This document shows positions 43,336 through 54,500 of a stretch of 64,000 nucleotides of DNA, piece by piece; within the stretch, counting starts at the first letter, position 1; each line of letters starts with the position of its first letter. The stretch covers positions 4,094,083 through 4,158,082 of the forward strand of contig BCKH01000004.1 of assembly GCA_001600555.1 (NCBI GenBank), in the 5' to 3' direction. The notes under the pieces are model-generated. The model made no database searches and was not told the origin of the DNA. It worked only from the letters and a program-made list of their open reading frames with translations. Position numbers and translations under genes: made by a program. The stretch comes from Albophoma yamanashiensis (taxonomy: Eukaryota; Ascomycota; Sordariomycetes; Hypocreales; Ophiocordycipitaceae).

Positions 43336-46300
43336 TCAGGCAGCGTCCTGGATGCCCTCCCAGGTAAAGTTCTCGCTCCCGCCCGTCACGTCCCGGACCG
43401 TCATGCCGGTGATGTTCAGCACCGTCATCTCGACCTCCTCCTCCGTCATGGCCTGGCCGGCCGCCTTCTGGCCCTCGAGGACGTCGTACAGGCTGTAGAT
43501 CTGGTCGTTCTTGACCTCGAGGCGCTTGAGGAGCGTGCGAATGCCCTCCGCCAAGCCGAGCCTGTTGCGCCGGCCGAGAGCCTTGTCGTTGCCGCTGTAC
43601 TGAGCCTGCAACACAGACAGCTCGAGCTGGAGGTGGTGCGCCTCGTCCTCGAGGCCCTTGATGACGAGCGCCAGGGCGTGGCCGGGGGACTGCGAGGGTC
43701 GCATCGTGGGGTCCTCGGCCGTGAGGTCGCGGTCCGTGACGGGGACAGGGCGCGATACGGTGACGCGCTTCTTGCCAGAGGCGAGCTCGGCGGACGAGAC
43801 AACGCCGCGGTGCGAGGTGATGCGGCTGCAGACTATGCAGTTGCCGCAGTTGTGCGCGCTCAGCCCATCCAGAATCTGGCGGGCATCGCTCGAGAGTGCC
43901 GGGCAAGTATCCTTGCCGAGCCGGACGCTGTGGTCCGTCGTGACACGAGTTTCGACGACAACTTTCTGAGCGTGTCGGGACGCCTGCTGAGCCTTGTGGC
44001 TTGTATTTGTCCAGTCTCGTTCTCGGGATTGCTGCCGGGCTGGGATGGACAGATTCAGTGAGATGGCTTGGTCCTGGGTCGTGTTGTCCACCGACTGGAG
44101 CCCAGTCGTGTCGTCAATGTCGTCAAAAGGGTCGATTCTACCAGAGTCTGCTCGGCTGCGGCGCTTGCTTCCCTTGTTCGCGACATTCTTGTCGCCTTGG
44201 GACGGTTTTTCAGGGACCGCAAAGGCGACCTTCTGGCCCTGCGCCGTGTGCTTGTCCGAGGTGGCCTTGCTCTTGCTCTTCGACTTCTTCAGAGTCTCGC
44301 GCTTCGTCGTCTCTCGCGTCTGCTGCCCCGTGTCATCGCGACCGAGCGGCATTTTGTAGCTTTGAGAGGTCAGCTCCGGCAAGGCAGGCATATCGGGCAT
44401 GTCCCGGGTCTCGGTGGCCTCTGCTGGGCCTGACTCGTTTGTGTTGATAGTGATGTCTGGCACGAAGAATGCCGAAGTCATGTTTTCCTCGGTCTCTTCG
44501 TCCAGGCGAGCCGAGAAGTCCTCCTTGGGGAGTGGGCGACAGTGATCCAGTTGCTGCTTCAGAAATTCAACCTCTTCCTTGAGCTTGACGTTCTCGGTGT
44601 GAAGGTCGTGGATGCTGCGCTCAAAGCCAGAGTTCTCTCGGCGGAGAGACTTGTTCTCGTTAAAATACTTCTCGTTGTGGCGCACGAGGCTCTCGTTGTC
44701 CTCTTGGAACGTCGCCTTCTCCTGGCTCATGGTTTCGACTTGCTGGCGCAGTGTGTCGACTTCCTCACGAGCCGCATCCAATTCGTGCTGGACGGCGTCG
44801 AGGCTCTCACGCAGCTCCTCGTTCTCCTCTATGAGGGCCTTGTTGCTGGATCGGAGTGACCTGTTCTCGGTCAAGAGTGAGTCGTCGCCTCGTCGGATGT
44901 TGTTATTATCAGAACGGAGCGATTCAATTTCCTCACGGAGGTCCTTCTGGTCCTTGCGCAGACGATCGGTCTCTGCGCGGAGCGATGCATTCTCAAGCTC
45001 CAGCGCATCACGGCCTTGCTTGAGGGACACTAGATCCCGACGCAGGGTGTCGTTGTCATGGCGCATCTGATCAGTGGTCTCAAGCTGCTTGTGCGAAGAC
45101 TCGAGCTCCTTTTCCCTGACGCTCAACTTACGCGTTAGCTTGCTGATGTCGTCACACGCGCTCTGCAGTCTGCTGACAGCACGGTCTCGCTCATGGGCCA
45201 ACGAGACGTTTTCGGCCTCGGTCTTGCTGAGTTTTTGAGACGACTGGTCCAGTCGGGCTTGCAACGTGGCAACCTCTATCTCCAGTTCTGTAATTGTCAG
45301 CGATGGAGCCACCGTCGCGCTATAGCATCGGGGCACTTACGGTTCTTCCGTGACACAAGCTTCTCGTCTACGTGATCGTAACTCACGCTGCTGACGCGTT
45401 TTCGGGACTTGACTTGCGACTCCAGTCTCTCCACCTGCTGCTGAAGGCCCTCGGCATATTCCTGCACTTTATCGTGATGTTCTTGAAGAGAAACGATTTC
45501 GTCACGAATCATATCCATTGACACGAAAATCTTCTCCTCGTCCTGGGGAACGCGTACGCCGTCAACCTCTGCGTGGGCGTCAACAGAAGGCCTCTCTTTC
45601 CGGTCGTGCACCCGGCCATGCTTGACGAAAATGGGAACGCCATTTCTCATGGAGCCGCTGAATTTCAGGGTGCCCGTGACGAAGTCGCCCAGATGGGACA
45701 CATCCGGCATGACGAAGGATCGAGCGTGGGAAGCATCGTGGCCGGGGCTGCCCATGGAGTTGGGCGACGTAGGTACAGCCGTTAGGCTCGACTTGGCGGA
45801 CGATAGCAAAGGAGAATTGCTCTGTTGCCGGTCTCGCCGCTCACCGTTCTTGGGACTGAGCGAGGTTCGCCGGAGTTCGTCCAAGGCGTCTGAAATGGAA
45901 GTTCGCCGCTGCGACTTGGAAATGAATTCCGATGCTTTTCGAGTTTGAACCTTGGTCAGGGGGCTCGGATTGCGAGCGCTCTTGGCGGCGAGGCGCTGAG
46001 ACAGGACTCCGGCCGGCGGCCTAGACAGGATGGAAGACAAGTCGGACTCATTATCGACGCGGGGCTGCATCTCGGCACGCGTCTTGGTCGAGCCGGGCCA
46101 TGCGTTTCGGGTCGAGTCGTCATCGAGCCTGGCGAAAGTCAGAGGCGGCTTGTTCTCCTTGGCGCTCAGCGGGCGCGTGTCGGTGTCGTCGTCGCCGAAG
46201 ACGGGCGCGTCGCGGCCCTTTGCGGGTAGGGAGAAGAACTCGGGCCACTTGCGGTGGGCGGCCTCCCAGTTTATAGGCAGCTTCCGGGGTGCCGTGACGC

Positions 46301-46487
46301 GGGCGATGTCGTCGTTGAGGCGGCGCGTCGACTCGCCGTCCGGGTCGGAGAAGACGGACGACATGGTCGGGCTGACGGTGCCGTGGGAGCCCGTCGACGA
46401 GGGGGGCGAGTTGAAGGGATTTGCGCGGTTGGCATTCATTTCTCTAAGGATGCGCGAACGATATCTGCTGGCGGTGTCGGCCTCCAT
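43336..46487 (-). CDS. ppc89: Ppc89/Cep57-like spindle pole body protein
   Basis: Exons 46487-45341 and 45287-43336 encode 1032 residues; the 53-nt intron (GTAAGT/TTACAG, phase 1) joins SRKN to QLEIEVATL. The N-terminal ~330 residues are Ser/Arg rich, with RSRILREMNANRANPF at the start. Residues ~335-620 form a long coiled coil with repeated heptads (LEQQVERLESQV-like start, later DLVSLKQGRDALELENASLR and similar). The C-terminal ~170 residues contain HNCGNCIVCSRI and a helical region ending GLEDEAHHLQLELSVLQ, LLKRLEVKNDQIYSLYDVL, MTEEEVEMTVLNI, which fit the Cep57/Ppc89 microtubule-binding region of fungal spindle pole proteins. The role is organisation of the spindle pole body and microtubules. 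Family call is by pattern; Cut12-type proteins are the alternative. Confidence 0.8.
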
Positions 46488-47113
46488 GGCTGCAACACGC
46501 GTCGGACGCGATGCTCGAGCGTAGGAGTCGACGGGAAGAGGGCCAAGGTCGGAACCAGTCGCTATGTATAGGATGGCTCCTGGCGGCGCGTCAAAGGTTC
46601 GAAAGGCCTGTGATTGTCAATGGAAGGGGCTACAAAGACCGCAAACGCGTAGCAACAGCGTGAACGGGGGGGTGTTGCAGGCGTGACCTCGAGTTTGTGC
46701 CAGTGACGGAGGAGCGTTGGCGTTGGAGAGCCAGAGCACAGGGTCGAGGCGCCCGGGGGGGTCGTGGTTGGTCTGTTTTGGGCCAAAGTAAACAAACCGG
46801 CCCGAGCGCGGGGCGTGCAGCCCTGCGCGCCCGTCACGTCGGCGGCTCAGCGCCTGGCCAGCGACCCACAGCGCGACCGTCAGCACCGGGGCCGCTAATT
46901 AATAAAAGAGCAGAGCAGCACCGCACCTACTACGGACTACTACGTAGTACGTACGGAGGCAGCCGTGAGAGGTTGTGTCGGCAGGGGGATTGCTTTTTTT
47001 GAGGAATCCCTATGTATGACTTGGAAATCGGGCTCGGAAGTCCCGCCCCTATTTTTGTATGTTAACCTTCTCCTCTTTCTCCGTAATAGTTACGCATTTC
47101 GTTCGTACGAGCA
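46488..47113. other. Intergenic region with TACGTA-rich cluster
   Basis: This is the promoter of the Ppc89-like gene plus the 5' flank of the transposon remnant. A cluster of TAC/GTA palindromic units (ACTACGGACTACTACGTAGT, ACGTACGGAG) lies at 46927-46962. No clear terminal inverted repeat of the transposon could be matched by eye. Confidence 0.5.
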
Positions 47114-47607
47114 ATGGCCCCAAAAACGGACATCGCTACGAGGGCTATGATAGTCACGCTCAAATTCGGCGGCCATACGACTGTTGAGACTGCTGAATTA
47201 GCAGGCATCTCAGAGCGGCAGGTCGAACGTATCTACGCTAAGGCCAAAGACCGTGGATTTGACCCAGCTAGCCGGCCATTAGTCCTGAAAGATGGCTTCC
47301 TTGTTGATGCCCCGCGCTCGGGCCGGCCGTCTAAGCAGACAGACGATATCAAAGAGGCTATAGCTGCGAAGGCGCGCCGCGATCAGTAAGGCCAGGAGAA
47401 AACGACTGCTGATATCGCTGCCGAATTGAGCAACGAAGGCCTACCAATTTCCGCTTCAACGGTCTCACGAGTCTTAAAAAAGATCGGCTTCCGGAAGACT
47501 AAGCTAACGAGGAAGCCCGGCCCAACGAAGAAAGTTGAAGACGGACCGGCTACGCTGGTGCCTTGAGAGATAGGACTGGACTCTTGATGATTGGAAGAAT
47601 GTGATTT
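47114..47607 (+). mobile_element. Truncated Tc1/mariner-type transposase remnant
   Basis: The first 91 codons read as a paired helix-turn-helix N-terminus (TTVETAELAGISERQVERIY, SGRPSKQTDDIKEAI). The frame then meets a TAA at 47387, continues in the same frame with ADIAAELSNEGLPISASTVSR and KKIGFRKTKLTRKPGPTKK, shifts frame near 47540, and reads RLRWCLER, a TAG, then DWTLDDWKNVI before ending. This is the normal order of a fungal Tc1/Fot-like transposase up to just before the first catalytic aspartate; the DDE core is missing. Both stops could derive from glutamine codons by C-to-T changes at CA sites, as repeat-induced point mutation would cause. The element is dead. Its distal end abuts a minus-strand gene fragment. 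Confidence 0.75.
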
Positions 47608-47994
47608 CAACGGGCGTAAGCTCTTTAATCCACACGCCGTCGTTCTGCCAGCAGGCGACCTTGCTATAGTCGAGGCTATAGCGCTTAACAGGGTTGAATG
47701 GGTCGGTTCCCTTGAATAGGTTAGATTCGTCGTATGCCCCGTATGCGTCGCCTGGGCAGGGTAATCAGAGCCGGGGACTTTGACGAGAGGCCATTCATAA
47801 CCAACGTTTCCGGAAGGAGATCCATCGTTTCCGTAAGGATATGACATGGTTGTTTCTGGGTAGAGATAGTAGAATGTGGCGGCGAGGGAGGGATAGAGGT
47901 AGTAGACGGCGGCGGCGAGAGAGGAGAGTATCGTGAGGAGGGCTCTAAACGTGGGTGTCCGGCCGCGAGGTTTGGCGTCGTCGGGGGTAGACAT
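47606..47994 (-). pseudogene. Frameshifted gene fragment next to the transposon remnant
   Basis: From an ATG at 47994 the minus strand encodes about 80 residues with a hydrophobic segment (FRALLTILSSLAAAVYYLYP) and then GNVGYEWPLVKVPGSDYP. Around 47752-47762 the sensible reading moves to another frame and continues CPGDAYGAYDESNLFKGTD, PFNPVKRYSLDYSKVACWQ, NDGVWIKELTPVEI up to the transposon boundary near 47606. The shift and the missing C-terminus indicate a broken gene. The local duplication YYLYPSLAATFYYLYP suggests a small tandem repeat. The hydrophobic N-terminus may be a signal anchor. I do not recognise the family. Confidence 0.5.
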
Positions 47995-48576
47995 TTCGGC
48001 CTTGGGATATCGCTTATCAAGATGGGAAGCTATGGTTTATTGTTATACCGTGGTGGGAAGAAATGAACGATTCTAAAATGAGTAACACGGTGCAAGGCCA
48101 AGGGTACGCCCCGATAGCGAACATCGCCCCAGCATACACATGAACACTGGCACGCCCCTTGCAACGGCACAGCGTTCCGATGTCTTGGTGTTCAACTCGA
48201 TGGGAACATGAATGAACATGGACGAGCCTTACGCTAACCCAACTTGCTCAACGCCACATCCCCTGGACAACACCATCACCGAAGTGGTCAATGCCGTTGA
48301 AGAGTGCTCATTGAAGGCAGAACCAGCCATGATGCGGGACCGTATATATGGCAGATATACCGCCGCAATTGCCAAATTTATCTATCTACTTCAATATAAA
48401 CCATTATGAAATTATGCTCGATGCAAGATGATGCGTTCCCTTGGGTGGCGCTGCTGCCGGAAACTCCCAACCGGCGCCCAAACCTCTCCGCCTCCGACTC
48501 CTGCTTTTGCACACTACACTCTCGTACACTTCTCCACGTTGTTATCCTCGTTCGCATCCCTCTCTGCGCCGCCGTG
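47995..48576. other. Intergenic region downstream of gt4c
   Basis: It holds the 3' flank of gt4c and the region upstream of the broken fragment. A 65-codon frame at 48212-48409 has no family resemblance and is probably not coding. Confidence 0.5.
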
Positions 48577-51500
48577 CTACCCCTGCCAGCTGCTGAACCG
48601 ACTCGACCGCGCAGAGTCCACCATGTGCGAGCCGGCGTCAAAGTCAAAGTTGCGCCTGGGCTCTCGCAGCAGTCTCGAGAAGCGCGAGAACCTGCCCTCC
48701 TTTTCCGAGAACTGGGACTCGACGTCGCTCTGTAGCATGTGAGGCAGCATGAGTGGCTGCCTCAAAATCTTCTCCTCCTCTGCTTGTCTCGCTGCTTCCT
48801 CCTCCTCGGAGATGCTCTCCGCTTCATCTCCTTGTGGCTCTTCGTCTGCGTATCTCAGGGGGGCCGACGACCCGAACTTGAAGGCATTCTTCGAGGACCC
48901 GACGAGCGCCGTCTCGGCTCGCATCTTGGCCATGTGCCACTGGATCCAGTACATCTGCTCGTGCTCTCGCAGGTAGCGGTTCCCGTGGAAGCTGTGCAGC
49001 ACCACCTCGCGGGAGAGGAGGCCGAGCTTGCGCCGGTCTTCGCTCCTCTCGTACATCCGCTGAGACAACCAGTCCACGTCTTCCGGGGTAACTTCGTCTG
49101 GGAGCGACGGAGGCACCACGCCCTCACCCTCGTCGGTGAACTTTGTCCAAGGACCAACCATGCAGAGGATGTTGAGCTGTGCCCTTGCCAGGGCCACGGG
49201 ATCGTTGGGTGCCACCACCTCTCCGTACCGCTGGTCAGCGTCGTTCGGGTCCGTCATGACGAGCGCTGTCGCTCCCACCTCCGTGGCGACAATGGGAACG
49301 CCGGCGAGAGCAGCCTCTCCGATGGCCAGTGGGAGGCCCTCGGACACGGACGAGTTCATGAAGAGCCAAGCGTCCTTCAGAACCTCCTTGGGCTTGCCGA
49401 ACCCAGCAAGAATAACATTCTCGGAGAGGTTGCACTTGACAATGAGCTTGTCCATCTCGAGAGCGTAAGACGGCTGGCGGTCCTTGGCGCCGTACACCAT
49501 GAGCTTGTAGTCTTTGAAGCCGTAGCGATTGACGATGACGTCGGCTGCCAGGATGGCTGTCTTGATGCCCTTGATGAACTGCACATTGGACAGCATGACA
49601 ACGGTGGGCTTGTCGGTGCGCACCTTATCGACGGGCTTGAACGAGTCCATGTTGCTGATGCCGTTGACGATGGGGTCGATTTTGCGGCTGAAGTGATTCC
49701 TGCTGCAAAGCTTGCCTCTGTCGCTGCCCAGCTCAGTCTCCCACATACTGCAGATCTTGTCAGCGGATACGTCAAGTTGTGTTTCGGTAGATTGACTTAC
49801 GGGTTGAAGAGCGACGTGCACGGTGTGATGACGTCGGCGTGGAAGTAGGCCAGCCGGGTGGCCATGCGGATGCCAGACAGCAGCATCGACTGCACCGAGA
49901 TCGGCAGCTCACACTGGGCAGGGCTGATGTTGAGACAGGACTCTCGCCATAGAATCGCGTGATCCCAGATCCCAAACGTCACGCCTCGGCGATACTTGAG
50001 GATCATGCCGAAAAGGCTGCTGATGCCGTGGTGCGTGCTCTGGAAGACACGGGGACACTCTTCCGGAACGTTGACGGAGAATATGAAGAAGTAGGCCATG
50101 TAGATGCCCATTGCCTCTCGGAAGTCGTAGAAGCTGGGACGCTCGATGTCGAATAGATCGGAAGAGTCGTTGATGTTGGGATCGTCGTATTGCATCAGCC
50201 AGGCCTCAGCCCATGCGTCCTCGACTTGCTTGGAGTTCCAGGTACAGTTGTAGTCCTTGTGCTCGTAGTACTTTGAGATCGAAAGCATGACGTTTGTGTA
50301 CTTGATCAAGTCGGCGCGGGAGTAGCGCTTGGTGCGAGCTCCCTTGACAAAGTCCTTCAGAAGGGGAATGAATACTCCAGCAATGTCCCGCTGTGCGTCC
50401 GTATCGTGGATCTTGTCGTCGACTTGGGACTGCAGGAGGTTTTCCATGAGTCCGTGATGCGCATCCTTGCCATCCAGGCCCCACAGGGGAAGCAGCTTGA
50501 GCGACTGGACGTTCCTCTCAATCTGGAACCGGGGGATGCCATACTCGTTGGCACACTCGGCCAGCACGTGGTTTCGAATGGTGCTGTGGCCGTCGACCAA
50601 GTCTCGTCTGCAGTTCGAGACGCCACCTGGGGCTTCCGGCCAGCAGCCGATGTCGTTGACGATGATCGATACGCGGTCCTTGGTGTCGTTGTAGCAATCT
50701 TGAGGCCTGTTCGTGACTTGAGAAGCGTCCTTTCCGAGGCCCATTGCGTACAAGTCGGCGGTCCGGATGGGAAGCAAGCAGAGTTCCGAGACCTCCGTTT
50801 CAAGCTCGATTGCTGAGACTATCTGGTCGATGCCGGTGTCCAGAGCAGATACTGCGGCCTCGAGGTTTCCCGCGTCGCGCGCGCTCCAATACTTGCGAAG
50901 CAGTGGCTCCTCGCGAAGCACGAGTTCATCTATCCAACAAGCGGTGACGGCATCGATAGTTCCCTTAAGCCAACCACGCCATAGCTCAGTCCGGATGCGC
51001 CAGGTCGGTACCGGACGATAGACTCGCTTTCCCCACAACGGCAAGGACGTCCAGTGCGGGATGATAGACCGCTTCTTCTTGGCGGCGTGCCTCATGCTTT
51101 TGACCTGCAGCAGGCTGTGGTGGATGAGCACATCGTCCGAGTCAAATATGAAATTTGTTGGGCGCTCCAAAAGCACGTCCTCCTCGGGGAAGACCTTCGG
51201 AGCCTGGGCGATGGCCGTCTTCCGGTCATTTTCTTCTTCAAGAATAGTTGAACTGACGGGGTCGCGACGGTGATGGTACTCAATCTCAGTGACAAACGTC
51301 TTCCCGTCGATGACTCTGACAATGCGACGGATCTTTTCTGACGGAGCCCAGTTGCAGAACTCGGCCCCGTTGCTCAGCGGCACGCCCCAGAAAACGGACA
51401 GTCTGTCGTTGGATCCCGCATTGAGAGGCTTGAAGTCGGCACGGAGGAGATCAGGGCTGCCTTTCGGGGTTGCTTTGTAGTGATAGTAAAAGGCATACGC

Positions 51501-54500
51501 CGCAGAGCCCAGAGACAGCACGCCGTGAACCGTGCGTCCGTATTTGTCGTAGTAGCTGATAGTCCGGCGGCTGGAGTCTGCGACCTCCCGGGAAATGGGC
51601 CACCGCTGCCGACTACCAGGATTATATTGATATGTAAAAGTGCTGCCTTCGCTGTCAACACGACTAACGAGGCGGAACTTTCGGTCGTAAGTTGCCTTGA
51701 AGATGGGCTCCTTATCTTGTGGACGCTCCTGCAGGCTTCCGTCATAGACATCCAGCTCCATAGTCTTGCCGTCGCCATTGGTCGCAAATCCGGTGATAGT
51801 CTTTCGAGAGAAGTCGACGACGATAGAGTCCCCTGCGATGACGCGACGCGCTCCCTTTCGCGCGAGTCGCTTGATGCTGACGAGAGCCGGGCGATGGTAT
51901 ACCAACAAGGTGTACACCCAGAAGTTTTTCATAATCCGGCACAGCTTCCAAATGAAGAGGATGACAGAAAGAAGGAAACGACGGAAGTAAACTCTTCGCA
52001 GACAGAACGAGAGCTCCCTCTCGATATCGGACCCACCACCAGATATAAGTGCTATCCACTTGACGAATGCAAGAGGTACAGTGATCAAGGCCCGGAGGCT
52101 TCCAGACGCGCGAGAGCTGCTAATGCGCACTGGCTTCAGATCAGCCACGGGACCCATGACTCCCTTGTTATGGCTGCGGGAAAAGTACACGGCTGTGCTA
52201 TATCGCGCGTCAGCTTTGTGGAAGATGTGCAGAGTGAGCTGGAGATGAAACTCGGCCGCTTGCAGATCGATTTCGCTGTCCGACAGCCATTGATTGAATT
52301 CTTGGGAGTAAGCGACATCTTCCCCAGTTATTCGAGCGAATATGGCGTTTCTTGCACTTGGGGGAAGAGCATCCCAATTGGAGTCCACGTTCACACCGAA
52401 GCAAAGATGCCTCATGAGCTCCGAGTTGCTCTTGCGGACATATCGCCCGAGACTATTGACGTCTGCAAGAGAAAGCTCAAGTTCAATCCGCTTGGACATG
52501 GTCGAGGACCGACGAAGGAAGTGCTCGGCCTGGACGGCTTGGGAGTGTGACAACAATCCATCGACGCGTGCGACATGGTAGAGCAGAGACTCCGCGACTA
52601 ATGTTGCCAGTTCCGACTTCCAAGCCGGCAATTGAAGCTCCGTTTCCCGCAGGAACCCAGCAGTGACTTTGAGCACCTCGCCGTCTACCTGACTGAACGA
52701 GCAAATATCTTTCAAGCCGGCATCCGTGAACTTCTCCTGGTTCACAACGGTGACCCTGATGTTCCCTTCCTCCCATTTATCGATGGCCGTTTTGATGAGC
52801 CCAGTTGCCCATGAAGTCCGTGCGACAGTTCCATTGGGGTGCTTGAGAGCTCGATGTAGGAGTTGAGTGATCTTCTTGCTCATGGTGGAGCCATCATTGT
52901 GCTTCGTCACGGGGCCAACAATCTTCATGCACTTCCTAACGGACAGCTTCGACTCGGCGTCATTCTCTGCTCTGAGGTTACGCTGAGCCCAGATGTCACG
53001 CTTGTAGGTGCCCATGGAGCCTGCTGACTCCGCGGTGTTGGGAGCAGACCAGTCCTTCCACGCCCAAAGAAGGGTGCCCAAGGCCGCACACACAGCCGCG
53101 ACGTTTAGAGCCACGACATCCGAGTACAGCCACCCGGAGGTGGCAGGGACGGCATGCAACGTACATCCGACGATGAATCCGACGATGGCAGAGGCAAAAA
53201 TGATGATGACGTGGATGCGTACGTTCGTGGTGAAGCAGCGATTGAACTGGAAGACGATGACACTGGTGTACCCAAGGATGTAGAGGTAGTAAAGGCTCGT
53301 CGTCTCCGGACTTTCCACAAAAGCCCAAAGAAGGAAGGTTGTGCCACCGAAGATAACCATGATGCGGCTGAAAAGCCTTGCCAATGCTTGGAAGAGCTTT
53401 TGGCGTCGCATACTCTCCCAGTCTCTGGCGACCACCCGCGAGTGGTTGAAATCGACAAGCTTCTCCTTGGACAGGATGAAGCGGATGCTCCAGTAGTCCT
53501 GCAAGATGATGTCCAGGATCATGACTGCAAACAAGAAGTACAGAATGCAAAAGGAGATGCCGTACCGAGCTCGAGAGTCGGTGTAGATGCTGACGTGGGG
53601 TTGTCTTGCGCCCATAATGATGCTAACCCATCGATCCATAAGGGCTACCAGGAACAAGCCCAGGTTCTGTCCCAGATCGTACCGAGCGCTGCGGAAGAGC
53701 ATCATAATGTTGTGCTCCTTCAGACCTCGCGAGATCTGGTCCTGCTGCTTCTTCGCCTCGCCAAGCTGGGTGTACCATGCGCTGCTGAAGAGCTCCGGCA
53801 TATCGCCTTCCGGGTTCGTCTTCTTGAACAACCAATCAATGTACGGCATGCCTCGAGCCACGCGGCCGACAAACTCGTCATTCATCAGCCCTGAAGAAAC
53901 AGCTTCCCGTGAGCGGCTGGTGTATGAAGAGAGCGCGTTGCGGAGTGCTTCTTGAGCTATTTTGCTCTGGCTTTCCAGCTTCTCCTCCACATTCTCGTCG
54001 CTCGATTGCGACTCGTGCGTGGACAAGTACCACTCCACGACCGCCTTGTCTCCGATCTCCGGAATGTTCTTCATCCAACCAGCCCATTCGTGACAGAGCC
54101 GGCGATATTGGTACAGGAGAAGCAAAATGGTGGTAGCGGTCACCGGGAGATAGATTTGGAGGTCGCGACCGTTGACGAAGGAAGAAAGGACTGGAGACAC
54201 GAGAAGAAGCGGCATCGTCCGCCAGAGAACCGTGCGGCCCGACGTGATTGGACTCCCCCGTTGGTGCATGGTAGCCATGATGCCGAGCAAATTGAGGTAG
54301 GTCGTAATTATGATGAGAAAGGCCACAAAGATGAAGCCCACAGCAACCGAATACCTGACCGTGAACCCAATCAAACCACATAAGCCAACAAGCAACGTCA
54401 AAACGAAGCTTCCAGACAGACGCTGGACGTGGAAAAACGTCATGTTGTCGTATGCGTAATGAGCCAGGTAGTAGGAGCCCGTGCTGCCGACCCAGCCGAT

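Noticed and set aside
47383..47994. A single intact 203-codon minus-strand gene
   Set aside because: Its second half is the antisense of transposase sequence, and a better protein reading appears in another frame, so it is treated as a broken fragment.
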